Of a DNA stretch of 6,997 nucleotides, positions 5,902-6,997 are shown in pieces; the first letter of the stretch is position 1; every line of letters begins with the position of its first letter. Under the pieces are notes generated by a model. It made no database searches and was not told where the DNA came from. It saw only the letters and a program-made list of their open reading frames with translations. The position numbers and the translations under genes were made by a program. The stretch lies in contig JABFWM010000501.1 in NCBI GenBank assembly GCA_013362195.1, positions 1 through 6,997 on the forward strand, read 5' to 3'. The stretch is from Acidobacteriota bacterium. GTDB taxonomy: Bacteria > Acidobacteriota > Vicinamibacteria > Vicinamibacterales > 2-12-FULL-66-21.

Positions 5902-6864
5902 ATGCAGCCGGTTCACGGCCTCCATCACATCACCGCGATTGCGGGTCCTGCACAAGAGAACCTGGACTTTTACGCCGGCGTTCTCGGCATGCGCCTCGTC
6001 AAGCGCAGTATCAACCAGGACGACCCCGGAACCTATCACCTCTTCTACGCCGACGCCGAAGGGCATCCCGGCACGGACCTGACCTTCTTTCCCTGGGCCC
6101 AGATGGCGCCGCCGCGCATGGGCCACGGCCTCGCGGTGGAAGTCGCGCTCGAAGTGCCGCGCGACAGCCTGAGCTGGTGGGCCGGGCGGCTGCAGAAATA
6201 CGGCGCGACGCTCGATCGCGTGACATCGCGCTTCGGCGACTCGGTGCTGCCGCTCGTCGACGTGCACGGGATGCGGCTGGCCCTCGTTGAAAGCGTGCGC
6301 CCTCTGTCGCGCCGGTTCGAGCCGTGGAGCGGCGGGCCGATCCCGGCCGAGCGCCAGATTCGCGGGTTGTACGGGGCGCAGATCTGGGAACGTGACGCGG
6401 CGCCGACGGAAACGTTCCTGACCTCCGCGCTCGGGTTCCAGCGCCTCGCGACCGAGGACGGCTGGACACGCTGGGGGTTTGCAGACGCACCCGGCGTCGT
6501 CGACATCCGCGAGACGCCCGATGCTCGCCGCGGCGCGTGGGGCGTTGGCTGCGTGCACCACCTCGCGTGGAGCGTCGCCGACGATCCACACCAGCTCGCC
6601 GTCCGCGCCCAGGTCGAAGCGTCGGGCGGCCGGGCCACGCCGGTGATCGATCGCTTCTGGTTCAAGTCGGTGTACTTCAAGGAGCCCGGAGGCGTCCTCT
6701 TCGAGATTGCGACCGAAGGTCCCGGGTTCGCCGTCGACGAGGATCCACAGCATCTCGGCGAGACGCTCGTGCTGCCGCCGTGGTACGAGCCCGCGCGCGC
6801 GGAGATCGAACGCGTGCTCCCGCGGCTGACCGTGCCGGTCGCCGCCGCTCACGAAAATCGGTGA
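5902..6864 (+). CDS. VOC-family Fe(II) ring-cleaving dioxygenase, PcpA/LinE/MhqO (hydroquinone dioxygenase) type
   Basis: Role: cytosolic extradiol-like cleavage of a hydroquinone-type ring using Fe(II) and O2. Seen (320 residues, as usual for the family): an N-terminal VOC module starting GLHHITAIAG, with LDFYAGVLGMRLVKRSINQDDPGTYHLFYAD and G.PGTDLTFFPW. A second module carries CVHHLAWSV (H219, H220), DRFWFKSVYFKEPGGVLFE (R251, Y258, E268) and a GPGF...DEDPQHLGE tail. From family knowledge, PcpA binds Fe through H11, H227 and E276, with H10, R259 and Y266 in the active site. Here H9, H220 and E268 would be the ligands and H8, R251 and Y258 the second shell. The R-to-E (17) and Y-to-E (10) distances equal those of PcpA as I recall them. 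Inference: active enzyme, probably for detoxification or catabolism of quinones/hydroquinones (MhqO-like) or substituted hydroquinones. Exact substrate is unknown. Its own ribosome binding site and leader suggest independent expression. The alternative label 'glyoxalase/bleomycin resistance' describes only the fold. Confidence 0.9.
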   Translation: MQPVHGLHHITAIAGPAQENLDFYAGVLGMRLVKRSINQDDPGTYHLFYADAEGHPGTDLTFFPWAQMAPPRMGHGLAVEVALEVPRDSLSWWAGRLQKYGATLDRVTSRFGDSVLPLVDVHGMRLALVESVRPLSRRFEPWSGGPIPAERQIRGLYGAQIWERDAAPTETFLTSALGFQRLATEDGWTRWGFADAPGVVDIRETPDARRGAWGVGCVHHLAWSVADDPHQLAVRAQVEASGGRATPVIDRFWFKSVYFKEPGGVLFEIATEGPGFAVDEDPQHLGETLVLPPWYEPARAEIERVLPRLTVPVAAAHENR

Positions 6865-6866
6865 GA

Positions 6867-6872
6867 CATAAT
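6867..6872 (+). promoter_or_regulatory. Possible -10 element just before the PEPCK start
   Basis: CATAAT (5 of 6 to TATAAT) begins 3 nt after the dioxygenase stop. Initiation about 7 nt downstream would fall on the ATG at 6879, giving a leaderless message. No -35 match lies 17 nt upstream (GCCGCT), so this is weak. Confidence 0.25.
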
Positions 6873-6878
6873 GGATGA

Positions 6879-6997
6879 ATGACAGAACGGGGGGCCGTGA
6901 CGCATGCCGGCATTCGCACCTGGGTCGAAGAGGTCGCAGCGATCACGAGGCCCGATCGGATCGTCTATTGCGACGGATCCGAGGCCGAGAAGGATGC
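6879..6997 (+). CDS. pckG: Phosphoenolpyruvate carboxykinase (GTP), N-terminal fragment cut by window edge
   Basis: Role: converts oxaloacetate + GTP to PEP + CO2 + GDP, the first committed step of gluconeogenesis, in the cytosol. Seen: 39 complete codons from ATG 6879. After a short lead (MTERGAVTHAG) comes IRTWVEEVAAITRPDRIVYCDGSEAEKD. Known: W(V/I)..(V/M)A.(L/I)..PD.I..CDGS.EE is the N-terminal signature of GTP-dependent PEPCK. An in-frame TGA at 6876-6878 excludes an earlier start. GTG 6897 is an alternative start with a G-rich stretch ahead, while ATG 6879 has no clear Shine-Dalgarno (GGTGAG at 6860-6865 is 13 nt away). It follows the dioxygenase by 14 nt, so co-transcription is possible although the functions do not obviously connect. 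The catalytic part lies outside the window. Confidence 0.85.
   Translation, partial: MTERGAVTHAGIRTWVEEVAAITRPDRIVYCDGSEAEKD

Noticed and set aside
5695..6852. Minus-strand open frame (385 codons) opposite the dioxygenase
   Set aside because: The plus frame has the full set of VOC metal ligands. The opposite frame shows no domain and runs into the receiver gene.
1..6997. CRISPR array, insertion sequence, tRNA, toxin-antitoxin or phage-defence genes
   Set aside because: No spaced direct repeats, transposase motifs, terminal inverted repeats, tRNA folds or defence-family motifs were found on either strand.

Overview
This is a GC-rich stretch of bacterial chromosome with no mobile element, CRISPR array, tRNA or rRNA that I can recognise. 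The best clue to the host is a 1101-residue outer-membrane receptor of the 'carboxypeptidase-regulatory-like domain + plug + long barrel' (Oar-like) type. Acidobacteriota, especially Vicinamibacteria/Solibacter-like soil lineages, carry many paralogues of this type. GC-rich codon third positions and a GTP-type PEP carboxykinase fit that assignment, but it remains an inference.

Layout, left to right. (1) The C-terminal two thirds of an aldehyde dehydrogenase resembling 2,5-dioxovalerate (alpha-ketoglutaric semialdehyde) dehydrogenase. (2) A 148-nt gap with a perfect dyad, then the large TonB-dependent receptor, closed by a GC-rich hairpin. (3) A 176-nt leader with two overlapping, mutually exclusive stem possibilities, then a response regulator made of an N-terminal CxxC/CxxC zinc ribbon fused to a receiver domain with no output domain. 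(4) A 62-codon minus-strand gene, converging on the regulator with a 3-nt gap, that encodes a short leucine/valine-heptad coiled coil with a basic tail. (5) A divergently placed stand-alone receiver protein whose -10-like element lies almost on top of its ATG. (6) A VOC-fold Fe(II) ring-cleaving dioxygenase of the PcpA/LinE/MhqO (hydroquinone dioxygenase) type with all expected metal ligands. (7) The first 39 codons of GTP-dependent PEP carboxykinase, running off the right edge.

The genes do not form one obvious operon: each plus-strand gene has its own leader, and hairpins separate several of them. The aldehyde dehydrogenase and receptor could both serve uptake and oxidation of plant-derived sugars or sugar acids. 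The two receiver-only proteins and the coiled-coil gene form a small signalling cluster without a visible kinase. The dioxygenase and PEPCK look like independent metabolic genes.

I do not see an unmistakable new system. The items most worth a second look are the zinc-ribbon/receiver fusion with its coiled-coil neighbour, the operator-like dyad ahead of the receptor, and the genes that seem to start without a Shine-Dalgarno sequence.
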